NCBI RefSeq assembly: GCF_018476525.1
Contig: NZ_JAHCST010000067.1
Location: forward strand, 1 to 49,964
Source of the DNA: Acrocarpospora catenulata
GTDB lineage: Bacteria; Actinomycetota; Actinomycetes; Streptosporangiales; Streptosporangiaceae
Length of the DNA stretch: 49,964 bases
Direction: 5' to 3'
The position numbers were made by a program, and so were the translations under genes. The first letter of the stretch is position 1. The number at the start of each line of letters is the position of its first letter. The notes beneath the pieces were generated by a model. It had not been told where the DNA came from. It searched no databases and saw nothing but the letters and a program-made list of their open reading frames with translations. This document shows positions 17,141 to 25,942 of this stretch, in pieces.

Positions 17141-19942
17141 ATGCTCGACAACGAGCCAACTGTCGGCGATACGACAACGGACCAGACAACAGAACATCAC
17201 ACTTCGGCCGCGGAATCGGCCGCGCCGCGCCGCCGGGCCAGCCGTCCGGCGGGCCCGCCGCCGGAACCGGAGGAGATTCCCGCCGCCCCGCCGGCCCCGG
17301 CTCAGGCGTTCGCGGGTACGGCCGTCGCCGGGCCGGTCACGACGACCACCAGGACCCGCAAGGCCAAGGTCGTGGTGCCCAAGGACGAGGAGACGGCGGA
17401 GCAGGAGCGGCTTTTCGACCAGCCGGCCGAGAAGCCGAAGCGCGTCACGCGCCGCAAGGCCAAGGCGGTCGAGCCGGTCGAGGTGAAGGCCACGGAGGCG
17501 GCGGAAGCTCCCGCGGAGACCGTCGCGGACAGCCTGGTGGAGCCGGAGCCGGTGAAGCCCGTGCGCCGCACCCGCGCCCGCAGGAAGGCGGCGGCCGAGG
17601 AGACTCCCGCCGAAACCCCTGCCGAGACCGTCGCGGAAGCCCCCGTGGCCGCCGCTGAGACGGTCGAGGAGGCGCCGGTACGCCGCCGCCGTACCCGGAA
17701 GAAGGACGAGGAGGCCGGGGAACGATCCAGCGCGATGAGCGCGGCCGAGGCCCAGGTGGCCGCCGCGATCCTGCTGGCCATGCCCGCCGAGGAGCCGCTG
17801 GACGACGAACCGGCGGGGGAGGACCTGGAGGACCTGGACGAGGAGTCGGCCCCGCGCGTGCACCTGGTGGCCGACCCGTTCGGCCTGGTCGCCCGCCCGG
17901 CCGACGTGCCGTCGGTGACCTTCCAGCCGCCCGCCGCCATCTTCCAGCCGCTCTTCCAGGCTCCGGACCCGTTCGCCCCGCCGGCGCCCCGGCCCGCCCC
18001 GGCCGCCCCGGCTCCCCAGGTGGAGCCCGAGCCGGAGGAGGAGCCGGTCGCCGTCGAGGCGGAGGAGACCGAGGAGACCGAGGACGAGGAGTCCGCCGAG
18101 GGTTCCCGCCGCCGCCGGCGCCGCCGGGGTGGCCGGGGCCGTGGCCGGTCCCGGGACCTGGATGAGCAGGCCGAGGAGGACGGCGCCGAGGAGGAGCCCG
18201 CCGAGGAGGAGGCCCCGGCTGCGGCCGAGGAGGCCGAGGAGGCCGAGGCGGGCAGCTCCCGCCGCCGTCGGCGGCGCCGCCGCCGGGGTTCCGAGGACGT
18301 CGAGCCCCTCGGCGACGAACCGCCGAACACGGTCACCCGCATCCGCGCCCCCAGGGCGGGCCGTACCACCACCTCGCCGCTGGACGAGGTGCAGGGTTTC
18401 CGCGGCTCCACCCGGCTGGAGGCCAAGAAGCAGCGCCGCCGTGAGGGGCGCGAGATGGGCCGCCGCCGCCCGCCGATCATCACCGAGTCGGAGTTCCTGG
18501 CCCGCCGGGAGGCGGTCGAGCGCGTCATGGTGGTCCGCCGCCATGGCGGCCGTACCCAGATCGCGGTGCTCGAGGACGGCGTGCTCGTGGAGCACTACGT
18601 GGACCGCGAGTCCAGCCAGTCCTACGTGGGCAACGTGTACCTGGGCAAGGTGCAGAACGTGCTGCCCTCCATGGAGGCGGCCTTCGTGGACATCGGCAAG
18701 GGCCGCAACGCGGTCCTGTACGCCGGTGAGGTGAACTTCGACACCGCGGGCCTGGAGGGCCAGCCGCGCCGGATCGAGGCCGCGCTGAAGTCGGGCCAGC
18801 CGGTGCTGGTGCAGGTCACCAAGGACCCCATGGGCCACAAGGGCGCCCGGCTGACCTCGCAGATCAGCCTGCCGGGGCGGTACCTGGTCTACGTGCCGGA
18901 CGGCTCGATGACCGGGATCTCCCGCAAGCTCCCGGACAAGGAGCGCACCCGGCTCAAGCAGATCCTGCGCAAGGTGATGCCGGAGAACGCCGGGGTGATC
19001 GTGCGTACGGCGGCCGAGGGCGCCTCGGAGGAGGAGCTGGGCCGGGACGTGGCGCGGCTGTCGGCGCAGTGGGAGGCGATCCAGCGCAAGGCCAAGTCGG
19101 CCAGCCCGCCGGAGCTGCTCTCCGGCGAGCCCGACCTGACCGTGCGGGTGGTCCGGGACGTGTTCAACGAGGACTTCGCCTCGCTGGTGGTCTCCGGCGA
19201 GGAGGTCTGGCGGGACGTGGACGACTATGTGCGCCACGTGGCTCCGCACCTGGTGGAGCGGCTCAGCAGGTGGGCCGAGCCGGGCGACGTGTTCGCCGCG
19301 TACCGGGTGGACGAGCAGATCGCCAAGGCCATGGAGCGCAAGGTCTGGTTGCCCTCCGGCGGCTCGCTGGTGATCGACAGGACCGAGGCGATGACCGTCG
19401 TCGACGTCAACACCGGCAAGTTCACCGGCCACGGCGGCAACCTGGAGGAGACCGTCACCAGGAACAACCTGGAGGCGGCCGAGGAGATCGTGCGCCAGCT
19501 GCGGCTGCGCGACGTGGGTGGCATCATCGTCATCGACTTCATCGACATGGTGCTGGAGAGCAACCGCGACCTGGTGCTCCGGCGGCTGCTGGAGTGCCTG
19601 GCCCGGGACCGGACCAAGCACCAGGTGGCCGAGGTCACCTCGCTGGGCCTGGTCCAGATGACCCGCAAGCGGGTCGGTCAGGGCCTGCTCGAGGCGTTCT
19701 CCACGCCGTGCGACTGCTGCCACGGGCGCGGCCTGATCATCTCCACCGAGCCGGTGGAGGGCAGGCCGGAGCCGCGCGGCACGCAGGGCAAGATGGCGAT
19801 CGAGAAGACGGTTTCGGAGAAGCTGGGCGAGAGCTCGGTGGTCGCCGCGGCCGAGGACGGCAGGGAGAGCGTCACCGACGCGGTGGACGAGGGACAGCCT
19901 CGGGCACGGCGGCGGTCGAGGCGCTCCCGGGCGGCCGATTAA
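17141..19942 (+). CDS. rne: ribonuclease E/G family endoribonuclease
   Basis: 933 residues. The first 440 or so are low-complexity: Ala/Glu/Pro-rich with Arg clusters (GSRRRRRRRGG, SSRRRRRRRRRGS), probably disordered RNA- or partner-binding sequence. The catalytic part follows: S1-like domain (about 460-560, VGNVYLGKVQNVLPSMEAAFVDIG), 5'-sensor/RNase H-like region, and the DNase I-like site with D755 (VVDVNTGKF) and D799 (VIDFIDM). The zinc-link is C857-D-C-C860. It cleaves single-stranded RNA for mRNA decay and rRNA/tRNA processing. GGGAG precedes ATG 17141. The 103-base leader after DUF2344 can fold a GCTCCCG/CGGGAGC stem. Confidence 0.95.
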   Translation: MLDNEPTVGDTTTDQTTEHHTSAAESAAPRRRASRPAGPPPEPEEIPAAPPAPAQAFAGTAVAGPVTTTTRTRKAKVVVPKDEETAEQERLFDQPAEKPKRVTRRKAKAVEPVEVKATEAAEAPAETVADSLVEPEPVKPVRRTRARRKAAAEETPAETPAETVAEAPVAAAETVEEAPVRRRRTRKKDEEAGERSSAMSAAEAQVAAAILLAMPAEEPLDDEPAGEDLEDLDEESAPRVHLVADPFGLVARPADVPSVTFQPPAAIFQPLFQAPDPFAPPAPRPAPAAPAPQVEPEPEEEPVAVEAEETEETEDEESAEGSRRRRRRRGGRGRGRSRDLDEQAEEDGAEEEPAEEEAPAAAEEAEEAEAGSSRRRRRRRRRGSEDVEPLGDEPPNTVTRIRAPRAGRTTTSPLDEVQGFRGSTRLEAKKQRRREGREMGRRRPPIITESEFLARREAVERVMVVRRHGGRTQIAVLEDGVLVEHYVDRESSQSYVGNVYLGKVQNVLPSMEAAFVDIGKGRNAVLYAGEVNFDTAGLEGQPRRIEAALKSGQPVLVQVTKDPMGHKGARLTSQISLPGRYLVYVPDGSMTGISRKLPDKERTRLKQILRKVMPENAGVIVRTAAEGASEEELGRDVARLSAQWEAIQRKAKSASPPELLSGEPDLTVRVVRDVFNEDFASLVVSGEEVWRDVDDYVRHVAPHLVERLSRWAEPGDVFAAYRVDEQIAKAMERKVWLPSGGSLVIDRTEAMTVVDVNTGKFTGHGGNLEETVTRNNLEAAEEIVRQLRLRDVGGIIVIDFIDMVLESNRDLVLRRLLECLARDRTKHQVAEVTSLGLVQMTRKRVGQGLLEAFSTPCDCCHGRGLIISTEPVEGRPEPRGTQGKMAIEKTVSEKLGESSVVAAAEDGRESVTDAVDEGQPRARRRSRRSRAAD

Positions 19943-19970
19943 CGACTAAAAACACCCGGTGTTCCGCCCG

Positions 19971-20002
19971 GTTCGACCTCGGTCCCGATAATCCGGTACC
20001 CT
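19971..20002 (+). promoter_or_regulatory. candidate rplU promoter
   Basis: TTCGAC (19971-19976) and TACCCT (19997-20002) are 20 bases apart, longer than ideal; GATAAT at 19987 is an alternative -10. The roughly 120-base leader to rplU could hold an autoregulatory structure, but I cannot define one. Confidence 0.3.
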
Positions 20003-20121
20003 AGTCAATCGGTGCGCCTGGTGGCGTGCTTGGCTTCGCGCGCTCCCCTGGTCCGCCGGACACGTGATTCAGCGATCGGATGTCGGGGCGCAGCATCCAG
20101 CAGACTAGAAGGGTTTCCGCG

Positions 20122-20436
20122 GTGTACGCGATCGTTCGTTGCGGCGGCAGGCAGCAGAAGGTCTCCGTGGGAGACGTCATCGAGGTTGACACGGTCGCCG
20201 GTGAGATCGGTTCCTCGTTCTCGCTGCCGGCGATCCTCGTCGTCAACGACGGCGAAGTCACCACCGACCCCGCCGTGCTCGGCAAGTTCCAGGTGACCGC
20301 CGAGATTCTCGGCGAGACCAAGGGTCCCAAGATCCGCATCCTCAAGTACAAGAACAAGACCGGTTACAAGAAGCGCCAGGGTCACCGCCAGCGGTACACC
20401 CAGGTGAAGGTCACCGGCATCAACCCCGGGAAGTAG
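20122..20436 (+). CDS. rplU: 50S ribosomal protein L21
   Basis: 104 residues starting [18 protein letters not shown] and ending in the basic [21 protein letters not shown], the L21 signature. It binds 23S rRNA in the large subunit. GTG 20122 follows AGAAGGG (20107-20113) at eight bases; the frame opens 42 bases earlier but that start has no support. It is co-transcribed with rpmA, five bases downstream. Confidence 0.97.
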   Translation: MYAIVRCGGRQQKVSVGDVIEVDTVAGEIGSSFSLPAILVVNDGEVTTDPAVLGKFQVTAEILGETKGPKIRILKYKNKTGYKKRQGHRQRYTQVKVTGINPGK

Positions 20437-20441
20437 GAGAC

Positions 20442-20702
20442 ATGGCACACAAGAAGGGCGCCTCGTCCACCCGGAACGGCCGTGACTCCAACGCCCAGCG
20501 CCTTGGTGTCAAGCGTTTCGGTGGCCAGCTCGTGAACGCGGGCGAGATCATCGTCCGCCAGCGCGGCACCCACTTCCACCCCGGCGACAACGTCGGCCGT
20601 GGCGGTGACGACACGCTGTTCGCTCTGGCCGCCGGTCACGTGCAGTTCGGCACCAAGCGCGGTCGTCGCGCTGTGAGCATCATCCCGGTGCCGGCGGAGT
20701 AA
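20442..20702 (+). CDS. rpmA: 50S ribosomal protein L27
   Basis: 86 residues with the L27 opening [20 protein letters not shown] and [20 protein letters not shown]. Its N-terminus reaches the peptidyl-transferase centre; there is no extra leader peptide of the Firmicutes type. The ribosome site TAGGAGA overlaps the rplU stop codon, giving tight coupling. Confidence 0.98.
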   Translation: MAHKKGASSTRNGRDSNAQRLGVKRFGGQLVNAGEIIVRQRGTHFHPGDNVGRGGDDTLFALAAGHVQFGTKRGRRAVSIIPVPAE

Positions 20703-20724
20703 TCCCGCACGGTCAAACCGGAAG

Positions 20725-20760
20725 ACGAGGCGGGTCGGTTATCCGATCCGCCTCGTTTCA
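20725..20760 (+). terminator. terminator or attenuator between rpmA and obgE
   Basis: A 14-bp stem ACGAGGCGGGTCGG / CCGATCCGCCTCGT (one G-U pair) with a TTAT loop is followed by TTCATTG. It ends 25 bases before the obgE ATG, so it may limit rather than abolish read-through into obgE. Confidence 0.75.
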
Positions 20761-20784
20761 TTGCTAGCGGAAAGCAGACACCCA

Positions 20785-22134
20785 ATGGCGGATTTCGTCG
20801 ACCACGTCGTCCTGCACATCAAGGCGGGTGACGGCGGCAACGGCTGCGCCTCCATCCACCGGGAGAAGTACAAACCGCTGGGGGGGCCGGACGGCGGCAA
20901 CGGCGGCCCCGGCGGGAACGTGATCCTTGAGGTGGACGCCAACACCTCCACGTTGCTGGAGTACCACCACCGGCCGCACCGCCGGGCCGGCAACGGCAAG
21001 CAGGGCTCCGGGTCGAACCGGGACGGCGCGCGCGGTGAGGACATGGTGCTGAAGGTGCCCAACGGCACCATGGTCAAGGACGCGGCCACCGGCGAGGTGC
21101 TGGTGGACCTGATCGGCGTCGGCACCCGTTACGTGGCCGCGCAGGGCGGGTTCGGCGGTCTGGGCAACGCCGCCCTGGCCACCGCCAAGCGGAAGGCGCC
21201 CGGGTTCGCGCTGCTCGGCGAGCCGGGCGATGAGGGCGACCTCGTGCTGGAGCTGAAGACCGTCGCCGACGTGGCGCTGGTCGGGTTCCCCAACGCCGGC
21301 AAGTCCTCGCTGATCGCGGCGCTGTCCGCGGCCCGGCCGAAGATCGCGAACTACCCGTTCACCACGCTCATCCCCAACCTGGGCGTGGTCACCGCGGGCG
21401 AGGTGATCTACACGGTGGCCGACGTGCCCGGGCTCATCCCCGGCGCCTCGGAGGGCAAGGGCCTGGGCCACGAGTTCCTCCGGCACGTGGAGCGCTGCTC
21501 GACGATCGTGCACGTGCTGGACTGTGCCACGCTGGAGCCGGGGCGGGATCCCGTCACCGACTTCGAGGTGATCGAGGCCGAGCTGGCCGCGTACGGGTCG
21601 TTGCAGGACCGGCCGCGCATGGTGGTGCTGAACAAGGTGGACGTGCCCGACGCGCGGGAGCTGGCCGAGCTGGTCCGGCCGCTGCTGGCCGAGCGGGGAC
21701 TGCGGGTGTTCGAGATCTCGGCCGCCGCGCACGAGGGGCTGACGCCCCTGGCGTACGCGATGGGGGAGATGGTGGCGCGGGCCCGCGCCGAGGCGCCGGT
21801 GGAGGAGCCGACCCGGCTGGTGCTGCGGCCCAAGCAGCTGGGCGAGACCGGCTTCACGCTCCGCCGCGTGAACGAGGGCACCTTCCAGCTCACCGGCGAG
21901 AAGCCGGAGCGGTGGATCAGGCAGACCGACTTCTCCAACGACGAGGCGGTCGGCTACCTGGCGGACCGGCTGGAGCGGCTGGGCGTGGAGGAGGCGCTGA
22001 TCGAGGCGGGCGCCGAGCCCGGCGTCGAGGTGATCATCGGCTCCATGGAGAACGGTTATATCTTCGACTGGCGGCCCTCGGAGGGCGCCCAGGCCAGGAT
22101 CGGCGGCCCGCGCGGCACCGACAACAGACTGTAA
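20785..22134 (+). CDS. obgE: GTPase Obg
   Basis: 449 residues: glycine-rich Obg fold (1-158), GTPase domain with G1 GFPNAGKSS (167-175), [11 protein letters not shown] switch [12 protein letters not shown]3 and NKVDVPD G4, and the C-terminal OCT domain (about 350-430) found in Gram-positive Obg. It acts in large-subunit assembly and stress signalling and is regularly encoded after rplU-rpmA. In-frame TTG 20762 lies in the terminator stem and is rejected in favour of ATG 20785, although no strong ribosome site is seen. Confidence 0.97.
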   Translation: MADFVDHVVLHIKAGDGGNGCASIHREKYKPLGGPDGGNGGPGGNVILEVDANTSTLLEYHHRPHRRAGNGKQGSGSNRDGARGEDMVLKVPNGTMVKDAATGEVLVDLIGVGTRYVAAQGGFGGLGNAALATAKRKAPGFALLGEPGDEGDLVLELKTVADVALVGFPNAGKSSLIAALSAARPKIANYPFTTLIPNLGVVTAGEVIYTVADVPGLIPGASEGKGLGHEFLRHVERCSTIVHVLDCATLEPGRDPVTDFEVIEAELAAYGSLQDRPRMVVLNKVDVPDARELAELVRPLLAERGLRVFEISAAAHEGLTPLAYAMGEMVARARAEAPVEEPTRLVLRPKQLGETGFTLRRVNEGTFQLTGEKPERWIRQTDFSNDEAVGYLADRLERLGVEEALIEAGAEPGVEVIIGSMENGYIFDWRPSEGAQARIGGPRGTDNRL

Positions 22135-22143
22135 GGGGGAGCG

Positions 22144-23262
22144 GTGGCCAGGGACAGGATCAAAGCCGCGGGGCGGTTGGTCGTCAAGGTGGGGTCGTCC
22201 TCACTGACCACCCCGCAGGGGATGATCGACGTGGACCGGGTGGACGCGCTGGTGGACGTGCTCGCCGCCCGGCGGCAGGCCGGCACCCAGCTCGTCCTGG
22301 TCTCCTCCGGCGCCATCGCGGCCGGCCTGGGCCCGCTCGGCCTGCGGGCCAGGCCCAAGGACCTGGCCACCCAGCAGGCCGCCGCCTCGGTCGGCCAGGG
22401 CGTGCTGGTCGCCCGCTACACCTCCTCCTTCGCCCGGTACGGCCTGCGCGTCGGCCAGGTGCTGCTCACCGCCGACGACATGATGCGCCGCTCCCACCAC
22501 CGCAACGCCCAGCGCACCCTGGCCCGGCTGCTGGAGCTGGGCATCGTCCCGGTGGTGAACGAGAACGACACGGTGGCCACCGACGAGATCCGGTTCGGCG
22601 ACAACGACCGGCTGGCCGCCCTGGTGGCCCACCTCACCCACGCCGACGCGATGGTGCTGCTCTCCGACGTGGACGCGCTCTACGACGGCGACCCGCGCAA
22701 GCCCGGCGCGACCAGGATCGCCGAGGTGCGCGGCCCGGAGGACCTGGACGGGGTGGAACTCGGCACCAGCGGCCGGGTCGGCACCGGCGGCATGATCACC
22801 AAGGTGCAGGCGGCGAAGATCGCCACCGGCGCGGGCGTGCCCGTGGTGCTCACCGCCGCCGCGCACGCCGCGCACGCGCTGGCCGGGGAGGACGTCGGCA
22901 CGTACTTCCACCCGGGCGGGCGGCACCCGGGCACCCGGCTGCTCTGGCTGGCGCACGCCGCCACCGGCCGGGGGCGGCTGCACCTGGACGGCGGCGCGGT
23001 CGAGGCGGTGGTCGGCCGCCGCATGTCGCTGCTGCCCGCCGGGGTGCTCAAGGTGGAGGGCGACTTCGCCGCCGGCGACCCCGTCGACCTGTACGGCCCG
23101 GACGGCCACCCGGTGGCCCGCGGCCTGGTCAACTTCGACGCGGCGGAGATCCCGGAGCTGCTCGGCCGCTCCACCCGCGAGCTGGCCAGCGCGCTGGGCC
23201 CGGAGTACGAACGAGAGCTGATCCACCGCGACGACATCGTGCTACTTGAGGAGCCGATATGA
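22144..23262 (+). CDS. proB: glutamate 5-kinase
   Basis: 372 residues: an amino acid kinase domain ([60 protein letters not shown]) plus a C-terminal PUA domain (about 280-365). It phosphorylates glutamate, the first step to proline. GTG 22144 is preceded by AAGGGGAG, nine bases after obgE. Its stop overlaps the proA start (ATGA). Confidence 0.97.
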   Translation: MARDRIKAAGRLVVKVGSSSLTTPQGMIDVDRVDALVDVLAARRQAGTQLVLVSSGAIAAGLGPLGLRARPKDLATQQAAASVGQGVLVARYTSSFARYGLRVGQVLLTADDMMRRSHHRNAQRTLARLLELGIVPVVNENDTVATDEIRFGDNDRLAALVAHLTHADAMVLLSDVDALYDGDPRKPGATRIAEVRGPEDLDGVELGTSGRVGTGGMITKVQAAKIATGAGVPVVLTAAAHAAHALAGEDVGTYFHPGGRHPGTRLLWLAHAATGRGRLHLDGGAVEAVVGRRMSLLPAGVLKVEGDFAAGDPVDLYGPDGHPVARGLVNFDAAEIPELLGRSTRELASALGPEYERELIHRDDIVLLEEPI

Positions 23263-24506
23263 GTGAGTTTCAGAAGGTCGCCCGCGCCGCCAAGGATGCC
23301 GCCCGGCTGCTGGCGCCGCTGCCGCGCGCTCCCAAGGACCGGGCGCTGCGGGGCATCGCCGACGCGCTCACGGCCCGGGCCGAGGAGATCGTCGCGGCCA
23401 ACGCCGAGGACGTGGCCCGGGCCAGGGAGTCCGGCACCGCGGAGGCCATGATCGACCGGCTCCGGCTGGACGTCGACCGGGTGGCGAAGATCGCCCAGGC
23501 GGTGCGCGAGGTGGCCGATCTGCCCGACCCGGTGGGCGAGGTGGTGCGCGGCAGCACCCTGCCCAACGGTCTCGAACTGCGGCAGCTGCGGGTGCCGCTG
23601 GGCGTGGTCGGCATCATCTACGAGGGCCGCCCGAACGTGACCGTGGACGCGGCGGCGCTCTGCCTGAAGAGCGGCAACGCGGCGCTGCTGCGCGGCTCCT
23701 CCAGCGCGTACGCCTCCAACACCGTGCTGGTGCGGGTGATGCAGGAGGCGCTGGCCGGGACCGAGGTGCCCGCCGGGGCGGTGCAGCTGGTGCCGGGGCT
23801 GAGCAGGGACTCGGTGAAGGAGATGATGCGGGCGCGCGGCCTGGTGGACGTGCTGGTCCCGCGCGGCGGCGCGTCACTGATCAACTCGGTGGTGGAGGAG
23901 TCCACGGTGCCGGTGATCGAGACCGGGGTGGGCAACTGCCACGTGTACGTGGACGCCGACGCCGACCAGGAGATGGCGCTGCGCATTCTGGTCAACGCCA
24001 AGGCGCAGCGGCCCTCGGTCTGCAACGCGGCCGAGACGCTGCTGGTGCACGCGGCCATCGCCGCGGAGTTCGTGCCGAAGGCGCTGGCCGCGCTGCGCGA
24101 GGCGGGGGTGACCGTGCACGGCGACCCGGCGATCGCCGCCTACGGCGACGACGTGGTGCCCGCCACCGAGGAGGACTTCACCGTCGAGTACCTGTCGCTG
24201 GACATCGCCGCCGCCGTGGTGGACTCCCTGGACGAGGCGGTTGCCCACATCACCCGGTACGGCTCCGCGCACACCGACGCCATCATCACCCGGTCCCAGC
24301 CGGCCGCCCGGCGGTTCGTGGCGCTGGTGGACTCGGCGGCGGTCGCGGTGAACGCCTCCACCCGGTTCACCGACGGCGGGGAGTTCGGGTTCGGCGCCGA
24401 GATCGGCATCTCCACCCAGAAGCTGCACGCCCGGGGCCCGATGGGGCTGCCCGAGCTGACCTCCACCAAGTGGGTTTACACCGGCGACGGGCAGATCAGA
24501 TCCTAA
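23259..24506 (+). CDS. proA: glutamate-5-semialdehyde dehydrogenase
   Basis: 415 residues of the gamma-glutamyl phosphate reductase family, making glutamate semialdehyde with [32 protein letters not shown] and the catalytic cysteine region [17 protein letters not shown] are present. It is translationally coupled to proB. Its TAA shares bases with the stop of the convergent response regulator (CTAA at 24503-24506), and no terminator lies between them. Confidence 0.97.
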   Translation: MSEFQKVARAAKDAARLLAPLPRAPKDRALRGIADALTARAEEIVAANAEDVARARESGTAEAMIDRLRLDVDRVAKIAQAVREVADLPDPVGEVVRGSTLPNGLELRQLRVPLGVVGIIYEGRPNVTVDAAALCLKSGNAALLRGSSSAYASNTVLVRVMQEALAGTEVPAGAVQLVPGLSRDSVKEMMRARGLVDVLVPRGGASLINSVVEESTVPVIETGVGNCHVYVDADADQEMALRILVNAKAQRPSVCNAAETLLVHAAIAAEFVPKALAALREAGVTVHGDPAIAAYGDDVVPATEEDFTVEYLSLDIAAAVVDSLDEAVAHITRYGSAHTDAIITRSQPAARRFVALVDSAAVAVNASTRFTDGGEFGFGAEIGISTQKLHARGPMGLPELTSTKWVYTGDGQIRS

Positions 24507-25147
24507 ACGGTCACCAGCCTGCGGGAGCCTAGTCCGGCGTCCCTGGCCAGCAGGGCCGCGTCCACCCTGCTGGCCGCCTCCAGCTTGGTCAGCACGTTGC
24601 TGACGTGGTTGCGGACGGTCTTGGGGGCCAGGTGGAGATCACGGGCGATCTCGGCGTTGGAGCGGCCGTCGGCCAGGCGTTCCAGCACCTCGTGCTCCCG
24701 CTGGGTGAGGCCGGGAAAAGGGCTGGCGGCGGCACGGGTGGTCAGCCGGTTCAGCACGCTGAGGGCCAGGCCGCGGCCGAACACCAGGTGGCCGAGGGCC
24801 ACCGAGCGCACCGCGGCGGCGATCTCGACCGGCCGGGCGCCCTTGAGCAGGTAGCCGTGGGCGCCGGCGCGGAGCGCGGTCACCAGGTCGGTCTCCGTGT
24901 CGGAGGAGCCGAGCGCGAGCACCCGGACCTGCGGGCAGCGGCGGGAGAGGTACTCCACCGCGTCCAGCATGGCCAGGTCGATGAGGATCACGCCGGGCTT
25001 GAGGCGGACGGCCAGGCGCAGGGCGTCCAGGGCGTCGGCGGCGGTGCCGATCACGGTGACGTCCGGCTCCTGGGCCAGCGCGAACCGCAGCCCCTCGGCG
25101 TACAGCGGGTGCTCGTCCGCCACGACGGCGGTGATGGTGGCGGTCAT
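24503..25147 (-). CDS. orphan NarL/LuxR-type response regulator with atypical receiver
   Basis: 214 residues. Receiver domain with D11, putative phospho-acceptor D57 (VILIDLAM) and Lys in YLLKGA; the loop after D57 lacks the usual MPxMDG residues, so phosphorylation may be altered or absent. The C-terminal LuxR helix-turn-helix is clear ([43 protein letters not shown]). No histidine kinase gene lies beside it; neighbours are proA (convergent) and a small membrane protein with DoxX (divergent). Targets unknown. It sits at the start of an accessory block that separates proA from nadD. Confidence 0.88.
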   Translation of the reverse strand: MTATITAVVADEHPLYAEGLRFALAQEPDVTVIGTAADALDALRLAVRLKPGVILIDLAMLDAVEYLSRRCPQVRVLALGSSDTETDLVTALRAGAHGYLLKGARPVEIAAAVRSVALGHLVFGRGLALSVLNRLTTRAAASPFPGLTQREHEVLERLADGRSNAEIARDLHLAPKTVRNHVSNVLTKLEAASRVDAALLARDAGLGSRRLVTV

Positions 25148-25277
25148 CTCTCCTCCTCGGATACCCCTCCGGTGACCTGATCAGAGCCTTCCGCAGTGGT
25201 CTTGGGAACGACTTGGCGGTCACTGGCACGCGTGTCGCTGCCGATGACGCACAGTGATCTCCCGTTGACTTGTGGTC

Positions 25278-25466
25278 ATGGACATTCTCGTTGTGATCGC
25301 CTTCGTGGTCGGGGTGCTGGTCGCGGCCGACCAGGTGTTGTTGTTCCTGGAGCGCCGGGGCCAGGTCAGGTGGCGGCGTACCGGATGGGAGCGGCCGAGC
25401 ACCGACCCAGGGGTGCGGCTGGAGAAGCTGTTCGAGGACGCGACGCTGTTCGAGGATGCTCGGTGA
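25278..25466 (+). CDS. small single-span membrane protein
   Basis: 62 residues: one N-terminal membrane helix (ILVVIAFVVGVLVAADQVLLFL) followed by a basic then acidic tail (ERRGQVRWRRTGWERP...). No family recognised. ATG 25278 is used; GTG 25272 is in frame. Its stop overlaps the DoxX start (GTGA at 25463-25466), so the two are co-translated and may act together. The divergent region to the response regulator (25148-25277) should hold both promoters. Confidence 0.6.
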   Translation: MDILVVIAFVVGVLVAADQVLLFLERRGQVRWRRTGWERPSTDPGVRLEKLFEDATLFEDAR

Positions 25467-25903
25467 GGCAGGTTCTGTACGACGTGGCCGCCCTGGTGGG
25501 CCGCGCGGCGCTTGGGGTGATCTTCATTCAGCACGGCTGGGCCAAGTTCCAGCGGGGGGTGGACGCCACCGCGCGCGGGTTCGCCGACTGGAACATCCCG
25601 GCGCCGCGGATCTCGGCCTGGTTCGCCGTGGTGGCCGAACTGGGCGGGGGCGCGCTGCTGGTGCTCGGGCTGCTCACCGCGCTGGCGGGGGCCGCGCTGT
25701 TCGTGGTGATGGCGGGGGCGTTCGCGTACGTGCACGTGGGGCACGGGATCCTGCTGGAGAGCAACGGGTTCGAGCTGGTGCTGGCGCTCGGGTCGGTGGC
25801 GTTGCTGCTGGCGGTGGCCGGGCCGGGGCGGGCCAGCCTCGATTATCTGCTCTTCGGGCGGCGCGCCGCCGAGGAGACATCGGCGGTGCCGGCCGCCGCG
25901 TGA
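25463..25903 (+). CDS. DoxX family membrane protein
   Basis: 146 residues with four helices and the DoxX opening RAALGVIFIQHGWAKFQRG, plus the HGILLESNGFELVLALGSVALLLA segment. DoxX proteins are linked to thiol/redox stress or quinone-dependent steps in different bacteria; the exact role here is unknown. GTG start overlapping the upstream small membrane protein gene. Confidence 0.88.
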   Translation: MRQVLYDVAALVGRAALGVIFIQHGWAKFQRGVDATARGFADWNIPAPRISAWFAVVAELGGGALLVLGLLTALAGAALFVVMAGAFAYVHVGHGILLESNGFELVLALGSVALLLAVAGPGRASLDYLLFGRRAAEETSAVPAAA

Positions 25904-25942
25904 CGGCGTGCCTCCTGCGAAATGTCGGAGGGGTCCACTAGG

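Noticed and set aside
17695-18300. CRISPR-like or tandem DNA repeats in the RNase E N-terminal region
   Set aside because: The repetition is Glu/Ala/Arg codon bias in a disordered segment; there are no regular repeat-spacer units. No CRISPR array or insertion sequence was seen anywhere in the window.
19950-19962. Short palindrome AACAC-CCG-GTGTT after rne as terminator
   Set aside because: The stem has only five pairs and no T-tract.
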